A DNA stretch of 64,000 nucleotides from Paenibacillus sp. N3.4. Lineage in GTDB: Bacteria > Bacillota > Bacilli > Paenibacillales > NBRC-103111. The DNA is taken from assembly GCF_008017805.1 (NCBI RefSeq), contig NZ_VRTT01000009.1, forward strand, positions 1 to 64,000, read 5' to 3'. The notes under the pieces are model-generated. The model was not told where the DNA came from. It made no database searches and saw only the letters and a list, made by a program, of their open reading frames with translations. This document shows positions 26,904 through 34,955 of this stretch, in pieces (position 1 is the stretch's first letter; every line of letters begins with the position of its first letter). Position numbers and translations under genes: made by a program.

Positions 26904-27752
26904 ATGAGTATAACAGAATCAACACGCGAGAAAGACCGTAAGCTTGGAGAAATACTTCGAGAAATGGGACGTGTTCTAATTGCTTTCTCTGGAGGCGTGG
27001 ACAGCACATTCGTTCTCAAACGTGCTAAACAGGAGCTCGGAGACCAAGTATTAGCCGTCACCGCAGCATCCGAAACATTTCCTTCACGGGAATTCGATGC
27101 AGCCGTTGAACTAGCCGAACAAATTGGAGTCCCACTGTACAAGACAGAGGTCAAAGAGCTGGAAAACGCAAATTTCGTCGCCAACAATCCAGATCGCTGT
27201 TACCATTGTAAAACAGGACTTTATTCACATTTGCAAGACTTAGCCAAAGAACTCGGCTACCCTTATATTCTTGATGGCTCAAATATGGATGATCTCGGCG
27301 ACTATAGACCTGGTCTCCAGGCAAAAAATGAACAAGGGGTTCGCAGTACTTTGCAAGAATCGGGCATGACCAAAGATGAGATAAGGCAGCTTTCCAAAGA
27401 GCTTGGTCTGCGGACTTGGAATAAACCGTCTTTTGCTTGTCTTTCATCTCGCATTCCTTATGGAACTCAAATTGAGAAGTGGAAAATCGATCAACTGGAT
27501 GAAGGCGAGTATTTCCTCTCTCAGCTTGGTCTATACCAAGTACGCGTGCGTCACCATGAAAAAATCGCCCGCATCGAGGTTATGCCGGATGAAATTCACA
27601 AAGTAGTCGAACACCGCGACGCGATTTATGAGAAGTTCAGCAAGCTCGGCTTCACTTATGTAACGCTGGATTTGCAGGGATACAGAACGGGCAGTATGAA
27701 TGAAGTACTGTCTAAGGAAACCAAAGAAAAGGTGAAAGAAGCATCCTTATGA
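26904..27752 (+). CDS. larE: ATP-dependent sacrificial sulfur transferase LarE
   Basis: LarE adds sulfur to the pyridinium ring of the nickel-pincer nucleotide cofactor. The 282 residues hold the PP-loop SGGVDST (29-35) and three cysteines: C99 and C102 (RCYHC) and C179 (FACLSSRIPYG). C179 aligns with the sacrificial cysteine of Lactobacillus LarE. The three-cysteine pattern resembles the Fe-S cluster form described for other LarE proteins; that is inference. GGGAGG precedes the ATG. It overlaps larB by four bases. Confidence 0.93.
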   Translation: MSITESTREKDRKLGEILREMGRVLIAFSGGVDSTFVLKRAKQELGDQVLAVTAASETFPSREFDAAVELAEQIGVPLYKTEVKELENANFVANNPDRCYHCKTGLYSHLQDLAKELGYPYILDGSNMDDLGDYRPGLQAKNEQGVRSTLQESGMTKDEIRQLSKELGLRTWNKPSFACLSSRIPYGTQIEKWKIDQLDEGEYFLSQLGLYQVRVRHHEKIARIEVMPDEIHKVVEHRDAIYEKFSKLGFTYVTLDLQGYRTGSMNEVLSKETKEKVKEASL

Positions 27753-28522
27753 TGGACTTGGAGAAAATCTTAAAGCTCGTCCAGGCTGGCGACCTGGACG
27801 TAGAAGAAGCAAAAAGGCAAATCATCAAGGATGGCGGCGAAGGCCCCGCAAACCTTGATCTTGGATTTGCACAACTCGACGTCGAGCGCGAGAAGCGCAC
27901 TGGCTTCCCCGAAGTGATCTACGGGGAAGGCAAGACCGCCGAGCAGCTCGAGGCGATCTTCCGGCGGCTGACGGAGCATACCGACCGTGTGCTCGCCACA
28001 CGTGTCGACGCTGCCAAAGCCGCCCATGTTGTCGCTGCCGTGGATGGTGTCACCTACCACGAAACTGCACGCTCGCTGACCTGGTTCAAGCGACCGATGC
28101 TTAAAGTCCACGACGGCTATATTGCCGTCGTGTGCGCAGGCACCTCCGACCTCCCTGTGGCGGAGGAGGCGGCCCTTACGGCGGAATGCCTGGGCAGCCA
28201 CGTCGAACGGGTGTATGACGTAGGCGTGGCCGGCATTCACCGGCTGTTCCGCCGACTCGAGCTCATTCGCGGTGCTAACGCGATTGTGGTCGTAGCCGGC
28301 ATGGAAGGCGCGCTGGCCAGCGTCGTTGGCGGGCTTGTGGCCAAGCCGATCATCGCGGTGCCAACGAGCATTGGGTACGGCGCGAATCTGGCAGGAATTG
28401 CGCCCCTGTTGTCGATGTTAAATGCCTGTTCACCGGGTATTTCCGTCGTCAACATCGACAACGGCTTCGGAGCAGGCTACTATGCAGGGCTCATTAACAA
28501 AAATATGTCGAAACGAGCGTGA
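27749..28522 (+). CDS. larB: Nickel-pincer cofactor biosynthesis protein LarB
   Basis: LarB carboxylates and hydrolyses nicotinic acid adenine dinucleotide, the first step of the cofactor pathway. The 257 residues have a C-terminal PurE-like domain (VVCAGTSDLPVAEEAALTAE, VVAGMEGALASVVGGLV). The start ATG overlaps the larE stop (ATGATGA region), so translation is coupled. Much of the gene (about 27830-28420) is richer in G+C than the flanking genes. Confidence 0.93.
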   Translation: MMDLEKILKLVQAGDLDVEEAKRQIIKDGGEGPANLDLGFAQLDVEREKRTGFPEVIYGEGKTAEQLEAIFRRLTEHTDRVLATRVDAAKAAHVVAAVDGVTYHETARSLTWFKRPMLKVHDGYIAVVCAGTSDLPVAEEAALTAECLGSHVERVYDVGVAGIHRLFRRLELIRGANAIVVVAGMEGALASVVGGLVAKPIIAVPTSIGYGANLAGIAPLLSMLNACSPGISVVNIDNGFGAGYYAGLINKNMSKRA

Positions 28523-28532
28523 GATTCTCACT

Positions 28533-29573
28533 ATGCGTATTTTATATTTGGATTGCTTTTCCGGGATAAGTGGCGATATGACTCTGGGCGCTTTGGTGGA
28601 TGCCGGGGCAGATCGAGCCTATATAGAAGAAGAGCTTACCAAAATTAAGCTGGAGCCTTACGATTTGGTATGGAAACGAGTAGTGAAGCGTGGCATTTCA
28701 GCTATGAAGCTGGATGTCATCTTAGACCCGGAACATCCTCCCAAGCATCATCGTCACTACTCGGAAATAGTGAAGGTCATTCAGTCGGCAGGATTCAATG
28801 AACGTGTGACTGCTCTTAGTTTAGCCATCTTTGCTAAGATTGGCGTGGCAGAAGCTAAAATCCATGATATTCCAATTGACAAGGTGCATTTCCACGAGGT
28901 TGGGGCTATTGATTCCATCGTTGATATCGTAGGCGTTGCACTCGCCATTGACTCGCTGCAAATCGAGCGTATTATTGCTTCACCCGTGCCTTTAGGCTCC
29001 GGAACCATCCATATCGATCATGGTATCTATCCTGTTCCTGCTCCGGCAACGCTGGAGATGATGCGCGGTTTACCAATTGCTTCAACAAATTATAATTTAG
29101 AGATGACAACTCCAACCGGAGCCGGTATTATTTCGGGCATTGTGGACGAGTTCTCTAAAAGCTTGCCTCCTATGATCGTTGATACCATTGGTTATGGAGC
29201 AGGTGCAAGAGATCTGCCTAACCAACCCAATGTACTCCGCGTCGTCGTGGGTAAAGTTGATCCGTATATTGGCAAATGGCAAGTGACGCATGAATATCTC
29301 GCACATGAGCATACGCACACCCCTGCCTCAGATGATCATCACCACCATCATGCCGATGATCATGCACACGGCGATCATCACCACCATCATGCCGATGACC
29401 ATGCACACGGCGATCATCACCACCATCATGAAGATGACCATGCACATGGCGATCATCACCACCATCATGAAGATGACCATGCACATGGCGATCATTCGCA
29501 TAATGATCATCATAGTCACCACAGTCATCCAGAGCCTCATGTTGGCTCTGACCAAACCAGAACCCATCCGTAA
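28533..29573 (+). CDS. larC1: LarC N-terminal part (LarC1), nickel insertion, with His-rich tail
   Basis: LarC inserts nickel into the pincer cofactor using CTP. This protein holds only the N-terminal domain: MRILYLDCFSGISGDMTLGA, HFHEVGAIDSIVDIVG, ASPVPLGSGTI and TTPTGAGI. It then has a tail with four 13-residue His/Asp units and stops. The C-terminal domain (LarC2) is absent from this strand and is encoded convergently at 29598-30086. The ATG at 28533 matches the family start; an upstream extension inside larB is rejected. It is the third gene of larE-larB-larC1. Confidence 0.92.
   Translation: MRILYLDCFSGISGDMTLGALVDAGADRAYIEEELTKIKLEPYDLVWKRVVKRGISAMKLDVILDPEHPPKHHRHYSEIVKVIQSAGFNERVTALSLAIFAKIGVAEAKIHDIPIDKVHFHEVGAIDSIVDIVGVALAIDSLQIERIIASPVPLGSGTIHIDHGIYPVPAPATLEMMRGLPIASTNYNLEMTTPTGAGIISGIVDEFSKSLPPMIVDTIGYGAGARDLPNQPNVLRVVVGKVDPYIGKWQVTHEYLAHEHTHTPASDDHHHHHADDHAHGDHHHHHADDHAHGDHHHHHEDDHAHGDHHHHHEDDHAHGDHSHNDHHSHHSHPEPHVGSDQTRTHP
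29334..29489 (+). repeat. Four 39-bp tandem repeats encoding His-rich units
   Basis: Units start at 29334, 29373, 29412 and 29451. Each encodes DHHHHH(A/E)DDHAHG. Pairs 1-2 and 3-4 are almost identical, suggesting stepwise duplication. Confidence 0.92.
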
Positions 29574-29579
29574 ACCAAC

Positions 29580-29614
29580 AAAACGCCTCTTCCTTCATCA
29601 GGAGGAGGCGTTTT
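29580..29614. terminator. Bidirectional terminator between larC1 and larC2
   Basis: AAAACGCCTC and GAGGCGTTTT form the stem with A and T ends. It lies 7 bases after the larC1 stop and overlaps the stop codon of larC2 on the other strand, so it ends both transcripts. Confidence 0.88.
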
Positions 29615-30086
29615 GCTGGTTTTGTTGCGCAAACTGGATTCGCACTTCTTCATAAACCTGTTTAAGAGGAATTCCTTGCAGCTTGGCAACTTGCTCGCAT
29701 TGCTTAAATTCAGGTGCATACTGGACCAGCTTTCCATTATGGTAGCCTACTTTTACCGTTAAAAGTCCCCACTGTGTTTGCACTTGCTCGAACGTTCTAG
29801 CCAACCTGTGACAAGATGCATGCAGATATCGAATACCTAGTGTTGTGGTTTCACTGAAAATAACGTCCTCGATTACGGACAGATGCTTATCCTCGACTAG
29901 CACATTCAGCATGATGCCAGGTCGGCCTTTTTTCATAATAATGGGGATAACAAAAACATCATTTGCGCCAACTTCAAAGAGCTTGTCCATAATATAAGAC
30001 ATCCACTCGGGATTCATATCATCCAGGTTGGCTTGAATTAACAGCATATCGTCATCCACATGTTCTTCGCGATGATTAAAGTTCAA
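29598..30086 (-). CDS. larC2: LarC C-terminal domain protein (LarC2) on the opposite strand
   Basis: The 162-residue product matches the C-terminal LarC domain: LLIQANLDDMNPEWMSYIMDKLFE, VGANDVFVIPIIMKKGRPGI and a GIRYL phrase (quoted in parts). In Lactobacillus plantarum this domain is joined to LarC1 by a programmed frameshift; here it is a separate gene facing larC1. The TTG at 30086 is the best start (AGAGGTGGG just upstream), giving an N-terminus NFNHREEHVDDD. Functional pairing with LarC1 as two chains is inferred. Confidence 0.85.
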   Translation of the reverse strand: MNFNHREEHVDDDMLLIQANLDDMNPEWMSYIMDKLFEVGANDVFVIPIIMKKGRPGIMLNVLVEDKHLSVIEDVIFSETTTLGIRYLHASCHRLARTFEQVQTQWGLLTVKVGYHNGKLVQYAPEFKQCEQVAKLQGIPLKQVYEEVRIQFAQQNQQNASS

Positions 30087-30202
30087 TGCTCCCACCTCTT
30101 TACTCGCATCATAGCAAAAAATACGGAGCAGTGAAAGTGATCGCATAAACATGCCCGCAACAGCGCATCCTAAGAACTAACATTCTAGGAAGGATGATAG
30201 AG

Positions 30203-31255
30203 ATGACTAACCAACCTCTTTGGCCGAGGGTTCTTGTGCTTGGCTTTCTCCTATCCGTAACCGAATCAGCACTTCCCTCGGGAAGTGCTGCCGTACACGC
30301 CAATGCATCTGATCAACAAGTTGCCCATGCTCCTTCTAAGTCTATGAGAAACCTTTATGAGGAGCGCAAAGATCTTTTCGAAAAAACGAGCACATTATCC
30401 GGGATTCCATGGACTTATTATGCCGCAGTGGACCAGTATGAGCGAACAATGACAATCGCTAAAAAAAGGCCGGCCCATAAAGGATTAATCAGTATTTACT
30501 TCCCTGAGTCCGAATGGGCCGGAATGATGAATCCCGATCAACAGGACACTAATCCTTCGACGATTAGCGTGTTCCACGGTTATGGGCGCGACGGTTCCGG
30601 AGACGGAATTGCCGATCGAAATAATGATCTGGATATACTCGCTTCAATCACCTATTTGATGAGTAAAACGGGCATAAAAGAAGAAAACTTACAAGTGAAT
30701 TTATGGAATTTTTATCAAAATTCTCGCAGCGTTGAACGCATTAAACAGTTTGCCACGATTTATGGCGCATTTCATACACTCGATCTTGAGGAACATGCCT
30801 TCCCACTCCCTACTAGCGCGGATTACTCTTACCGAAGTACATGGGGAGATAATCGCGGCTGGGGCGGACATCGTTCTCATGAAGGCACGGATTTATTTGC
30901 CCGTTACGGCGTACCTGTTCGCAGCACTTGCTACGGTATTATCGAAGTAAAAGGATGGAATCCTTACGGAGGCTGGCGAATTGGCATCCGAGATGTCAAT
31001 AATATTTATCATTATTACGCTCATCTTTCCGCATTTCAAAAAGGAATCAAAGAAAATGTCATTGTAAAGCCTGGGCAAATCATTGGTTGGGTAGGCAGCT
31101 CAGGATATGGAAAACCCGGGACATCCGGAAAGTTTCCTCCTCATCTGCATTTCGGGCTCTACCGCGATAACGGGCTAACAGAGTGGAGCTTTGACCCTTA
31201 TCCCTCCCTGCGCAAATGGGAGCGTGAGGATCTAAGCAAAAAGAAAAAACCATAG
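30203..31255 (+). CDS. lytH: M23 peptidase, LytH-like L-Ala-D-Glu endopeptidase
   Basis: It is predicted to trim peptide side chains of spore-cortex peptidoglycan. A signal peptide occupies about residues 1-35. A middle domain resembling a lytic-transglycosylase fold follows (IPWTYYAAVDQYERTM). The C-terminal LytM domain has HRSHEGTDLFA (zinc H and D), HYYAHLS and PHLHFG. The ATG at 30203 is preferred because AGGAAGG lies 9 bases upstream. B. subtilis lytH (yunA) is also next to yunB and lipA, which supports the name. Confidence 0.87.
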   Translation: MTNQPLWPRVLVLGFLLSVTESALPSGSAAVHANASDQQVAHAPSKSMRNLYEERKDLFEKTSTLSGIPWTYYAAVDQYERTMTIAKKRPAHKGLISIYFPESEWAGMMNPDQQDTNPSTISVFHGYGRDGSGDGIADRNNDLDILASITYLMSKTGIKEENLQVNLWNFYQNSRSVERIKQFATIYGAFHTLDLEEHAFPLPTSADYSYRSTWGDNRGWGGHRSHEGTDLFARYGVPVRSTCYGIIEVKGWNPYGGWRIGIRDVNNIYHYYAHLSAFQKGIKENVIVKPGQIIGWVGSSGYGKPGTSGKFPPHLHFGLYRDNGLTEWSFDPYPSLRKWEREDLSKKKKP

Positions 31256-31265
31256 GCCACTTTCT

Positions 31266-32063
31266 TTAATGGGGCGGCTGTATTTGTAATTTTTTCTCTT
31301 GCGTGATAGATCCTTCTCCTTTGGACGAAGATGTGGAACCAACACTGGGCACTGTAGGTATCGTTAAACCCGGTGGTCCGGCATCTTTATTACTGCCCAC
31401 AGGGTTACCTTTGTTGTCGTAATAATAGGTGGGTACGTCGCCAACGACCAGAGAATATGAAATTGGAATTTCTGTTTCGACAATTTCAGTGTCTGAATCG
31501 AATGGAATAATGACAGATACCTCGGCAATGATTTTTACATACACTTCAAACATCACCATGTTAATGCCTGCATTCTGCGTCCGTGTATTTAGATCTACCT
31601 TTACAATGCCGACAGGAAGCAGTTTTATTGGAATATCAGGACCAAAGGATGAGAGAATAGCACTATTCAACGCCTGCCCTACCGGAATATGCTCCGATAT
31701 GCCTTGTAACCGACCTAATTCATTTTGTACGGTTTTGATGGTATCGGAAGTAATACGCATATGCTCGTTGTAATTAAGCATAAAGCCATTGATTTTCCCA
31801 TTTTTATCTATTTTCCAATCAATCAGTTGTTCCGCATTTGTGTTATCCGCCACATGATCGGCAATGGCGCTATTAATGGCTTGGGTTGCAATCTGTTTAA
31901 TACGTACTTTAGCCAAATTCATCAGTGGAGATCGCAAATTCCGTTCCATAAAAATAAATAATTGCACCACAAATAAAAAAACGATGAGAAGACTGATGAA
32001 CACCATCTTCTTTCGGCTTGTTTTACCTGTTGGCCTGCTTCTCCAACGACGCCTTTGCAGCAT
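31266..32063 (-). CDS. yunB: Sporulation protein YunB
   Basis: This mother-cell sporulation protein (sigma-E regulon in Bacillus) has one N-terminal membrane segment (VFISLLIVFLFVVQLFIF). A conserved extracytoplasmic domain follows (RIKQIATQAINSAI, VGQALNSAILSSFGP, VEVYV-type strands). The tail is Pro/Ser/Gln rich. The ATG at 32063 follows GGGGGAGGG. It is convergent with lytH, the two stops being 10 bases apart. Confidence 0.92.
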   Translation of the reverse strand: MLQRRRWRSRPTGKTSRKKMVFISLLIVFLFVVQLFIFMERNLRSPLMNLAKVRIKQIATQAINSAIADHVADNTNAEQLIDWKIDKNGKINGFMLNYNEHMRITSDTIKTVQNELGRLQGISEHIPVGQALNSAILSSFGPDIPIKLLPVGIVKVDLNTRTQNAGINMVMFEVYVKIIAEVSVIIPFDSDTEIVETEIPISYSLVVGDVPTYYYDNKGNPVGSNKDAGPPGLTIPTVPSVGSTSSSKGEGSITQEKKLQIQPPH

Positions 32064-32169
32064 CTGATTCCCTCCCCCAGCCACCTGCTTTAGTTTACCT
32101 TATGCGAACATGTCCTGAAAAAGAAGAAGCGTTGTCTTCTGCATGTTCATCGTTTCAAACCAAAACAAA

Positions 32170-32215
32170 CAGCGCGCACCGAGTAAATATCGGCACGCGC
32201 TGGATGACTTCCTTC
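32170..32215 (-). terminator. Terminator of the minus-strand gene at 32280
   Basis: CAGCGCG-CA-CCGA and TCGG-CA-CGCGCTG form a stem (32170-32202) with one internal mismatch pair. A T-rich tract follows on the minus strand. Confidence 0.7.
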
Positions 32216-32279
32216 AACAAACTCACTTCAAGCTTAATAAACCCTATTGTTTTTGTTTTTGTTTTTGTCGGAGCTGAGA

Positions 32280-32792
32280 TCACTGAAGAGGGGCATAGCG
32301 CTCCATGATCAGGCTTGTTTTGAGCACATCGGATTCAACTAGCCAGCCCTTATTGCGAAGCAGGTTGATTAAATCCGTGCGAACGCTGGTCGCTTCAGTC
32401 AAGCTATCTGTTTTGAACGAAGCTTCGACAATGTCTTCTGTGCCTGTTTTGGATGCATTCAGAATGGTCCAAACTTCAATATCCAGCTCCAGATCTTCAT
32501 AAGTTCCGTTATATCTCTTGAAATCAATAGGCCCATAAATGACAGCGTTATTCAGCTGCGTTATTCCCCAGCCTGTACTTGTCCAATTCTTAAAATTACT
32601 TGGCGCATTTGCCACCGAAGTTGAGCGTGAAGCTGCCAGATTCGGCGCATTCAACCCGCTGCCGCTGTAGCCTGAAATCGTTGCATCCTTTTCATACTGA
32701 ACACTTAGCGTTTGTTTGCCTAATGTCCAATCCACTTGAAATTCGAACCCGAACGCCGAGCTGTCCAGACCATCGCCCGCTGCCGTTGTCAA
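32280..32792 (-). CDS. Hypothetical protein, possibly N-terminally truncated
   Basis: The function is not recognised. The frame of about 170 residues contains GYSGSGLNAPNLAASRSTSV and a C-terminal helical part with RTDLINLLRNKGWLVES. The first possible start is a TTG at 32792 without a proper ribosome site, and the frame opens only 33 bases further up, after a stop. It reads as the C-terminal portion of a larger beta-rich protein. It follows the LysR gene by 86 bases without an intervening terminator. Confidence 0.5.
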   Translation of the reverse strand: MTTAAGDGLDSSAFGFEFQVDWTLGKQTLSVQYEKDATISGYSGSGLNAPNLAASRSTSVANAPSNFKNWTSTGWGITQLNNAVIYGPIDFKRYNGTYEDLELDIEVWTILNASKTGTEDIVEASFKTDSLTEATSVRTDLINLLRNKGWLVESDVLKTSLIMERYAPLQ

Positions 32793-32878
32793 AGCTCCAT
32801 GATTTTGGCTTACAAGCTAGAGATTAATGCACTAATGTCATTGGATTGTCAGCTAGGTATGTGTTTTTTGTAAATCAA

Positions 32879-33778
32879 CTACAGCGTACGAACGGAGTCA
32901 CGTAAATACTCAAAGAAGCTATCGAAAAAGGAGGAACGAATGCGATCCTCATTATAGGTGAAGTAGATGTACCGTTTAAATGGATTTTGCGGGATCGGTC
33001 GATACGTTAATTCACCTCGCTGCACCTCTTTGGCAATCGCAAGCTTGGAAATCACAGACACACTATCTCCGGTCAGAACTGCTTGCTTAATGGCCTCAAG
33101 CGAGTCCATTTCCATGACAGGCTTTATGTCCACATTCAAATTCTTCGCCCATTTTAGCGTCATCGTCCGTGTGCTCGATTCCTGGCCGTGTAAAATAAAC
33201 GGAATATCTTTAAGAAGCTCCGGATACAAGGTATCTCGTCTAGCCAGACGATGCTGAGGACCGAAAAAGAAAACGAGCTCGTCTTCACATAGCGTTTCCC
33301 CAATAAGAGGCGCCCATTGGAAAGGCTCAGCCGACATGACGCCAACATCGATTTCGTGATTCAACAGCATTTCTTTAATAACAGGAGATGTCCTTACTGT
33401 AAGAGATATGGAAATATGAGGGAATCGTTTGGAAAATGCACTGAGAATGCTCGGAAGCATATAGGTTCCCGGTACGTAGCTGGCTCCGATCTTAAGATGC
33501 CCGCTCCCTCGCTCGTCAAACTCCTTAACCACTCGCTCTGCTTCTTGCGCCAACGCATTAATCTTCTTGGCATAATGATTCAACGATTGCCCTGCTTCTG
33601 TCAGATGAACCTTGCCTGCTTTGGAAACAAATAATCCCACACCCAAATCCTGCTCCATGCTTTTCATATGAAATGAAACCGTTGGCTGCTTGAGTCCCAA
33701 TTGCTCAGCCACTGACGTAATCCGTTTATGTTTATCCAACAATTCAATAATTTGAAGTTTGACCAAATTCCAATTCAT
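32879..33778 (-). CDS. LysR family transcriptional regulator
   Basis: This DNA-binding regulator is likely to control the divergent ABC operon at 33951. The N-terminal winged helix holds ITSVAEQLGLKQPTVSFHMKSME; the effector-binding domain follows (GHLKIGASYVPGTYMLPSIL). The ATG at 33778 is placed 9 bases after AAGGGAACG; two other in-frame ATG codons lie just upstream. About 300 residues, the usual length. It is of the CysL/CbbR-like branch by general appearance, which is not diagnostic of ligand. Confidence 0.9.
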   Translation of the reverse strand: MNWNLVKLQIIELLDKHKRITSVAEQLGLKQPTVSFHMKSMEQDLGVGLFVSKAGKVHLTEAGQSLNHYAKKINALAQEAERVVKEFDERGSGHLKIGASYVPGTYMLPSILSAFSKRFPHISISLTVRTSPVIKEMLLNHEIDVGVMSAEPFQWAPLIGETLCEDELVFFFGPQHRLARRDTLYPELLKDIPFILHGQESSTRTMTLKWAKNLNVDIKPVMEMDSLEAIKQAVLTGDSVSVISKLAIAKEVQRGELTYRPIPQNPFKRYIYFTYNEDRIRSSFFDSFFEYLRDSVRTL

Positions 33779-33827
33779 TCTCATCGTTCCCTTCATGGAT
33801 AAGTTGCTATTGCCATTATTATAGAAA

Positions 33828-33849
33828 AATCTATGAACAATAATAGATT
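33828..33849. promoter_or_regulatory. Probable LysR operator
   Basis: AATCTAT (33828-33834) and ATAGATT (33843-33849) form an inverted repeat with an 8-base spacer. It includes the T-N11-A core expected for LysR binding and lies between the divergent regulator and ABC genes. Confidence 0.6.
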
Positions 33850-33950
33850 ACCAATAAAAACTTAACAAAAGCTTTACGTTACGTTGACACTCTGCTAATC
33901 GTGAGTCCCTAAACTAAAGTGGAGTTCTTAAGAATGGAAGGAAACCTAAG

Positions 33951-34916
33951 ATGTCCTTACAACTTCGTGGTATTAATAAATCATTTGGTTCCGCACCAGC
34001 GCTGCAAGCCATCGATCTATCTCTGGCGAAAGGAAGGTTCACCACCCTGCTTGGTCCATCAGGCTGCGGGAAAACAACCCTCCTGCGAATGATAGCCGGT
34101 CTCGAATCGCCGGACGAAGGCGAGATTCATCTCGGAGATGTCTGCCTGTTCTCCAGAAGTCAGAGGATTAACCGCGCTGTTCATCAACGAAATTTTGGCA
34201 TGGTGTTTCAAGACTTTGCATTATGGCCGCACCTGACTGTACTTGAAAACGTAGCCTTTGGACTCAAGGCCAAAGGGGACACAACAAATTGGCGGCAAAG
34301 AGCGATGGAAGCCATTGAGTTAGTCCAACTGCACGGTAAAGAAAAGCGATACCCTCATGAGTTATCCGGCGGTCAGCAGCAGCGCGTTGCGCTTGCTCGT
34401 GCCATCGTTGTTCGTCCACAGCTTGTCCTGTTCGACGAGCCGATGAGTGCCTTGGATGCTTTGCTGCGTGACGAAATGCGGCTGGAGCTCATGAATCTCG
34501 TGCGCAGCATCGGTTTCACCGTTGTTTATGTTACGCATGACCAAACCGAAGCGATGTCAATGTCGGACGAAATCGTTGTTATGAGAGAGGGCCGCATTTT
34601 ACAAAAAGGTACGCCTGAGACGATTTACCAAAAACCTAGTCATCCCTTTACAGCACACTTTATCGGTAAAACCAATTGGTTGGACAAAGACAAGCGACTC
34701 ATTCGTCCAGAACATGTTAGATGGGTATCACATGCAGCAGATGACCTCGCTTATGAAGGTGTAGTAAGAAGCGTCAGCTACATGGGGGAACGTTACGAGA
34801 TCAGTGTCGATCTTGGGCAGCAAGACATATGGATGGCCTACCATCATGAGCGTAAAGCCATTGGAGACAAGGTGCAGCTGTATATCTCGCAAAAGCACAT
34901 ACACGAATTAGATTAA
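33951..34916 (+). CDS. ABC transporter ATP-binding protein (Fe3+/2-aminoethylphosphonate type)
   Basis: This is the energising subunit of a binding-protein-dependent importer. The 321 residues contain Walker A GPSGCGKTT, Q-loop MVFQDFALWPH, signature LSGGQQQR, Walker B LVLFDEPMSALD and the switch histidine VTHDQTEAMS. A C-terminal TOBE-like regulatory domain follows (IRPEHVRW). It is the first of a four-gene operon with a binding lipoprotein, a double-length permease and a beta-CASP hydrolase. Confidence 0.94.
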   Translation: MSLQLRGINKSFGSAPALQAIDLSLAKGRFTTLLGPSGCGKTTLLRMIAGLESPDEGEIHLGDVCLFSRSQRINRAVHQRNFGMVFQDFALWPHLTVLENVAFGLKAKGDTTNWRQRAMEAIELVQLHGKEKRYPHELSGGQQQRVALARAIVVRPQLVLFDEPMSALDALLRDEMRLELMNLVRSIGFTVVYVTHDQTEAMSMSDEIVVMREGRILQKGTPETIYQKPSHPFTAHFIGKTNWLDKDKRLIRPEHVRWVSHAADDLAYEGVVRSVSYMGERYEISVDLGQQDIWMAYHHERKAIGDKVQLYISQKHIHELD

Positions 34917-34955
34917 ACAACACCACAATATGAAGATGAAAAGAGGGCTTATACC

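Noticed and set aside
28422-28532. N-terminal extension of larC1 inside larB
   Set aside because: The LarC family begins at MRILYLDCFSG; the extension is larB in another frame.
29334-29489. Possible CRISPR array
   Set aside because: Repeats are direct, contiguous, without spacers, and lie in frame inside larC1. The 21-bp repeats at 12526-12606 are rejected for the same reason.
29218-29655. Long frames on both strands over the His-rich repeats
   Set aside because: They arise because 39-bp repeats stay open in several frames; no ribosome sites.
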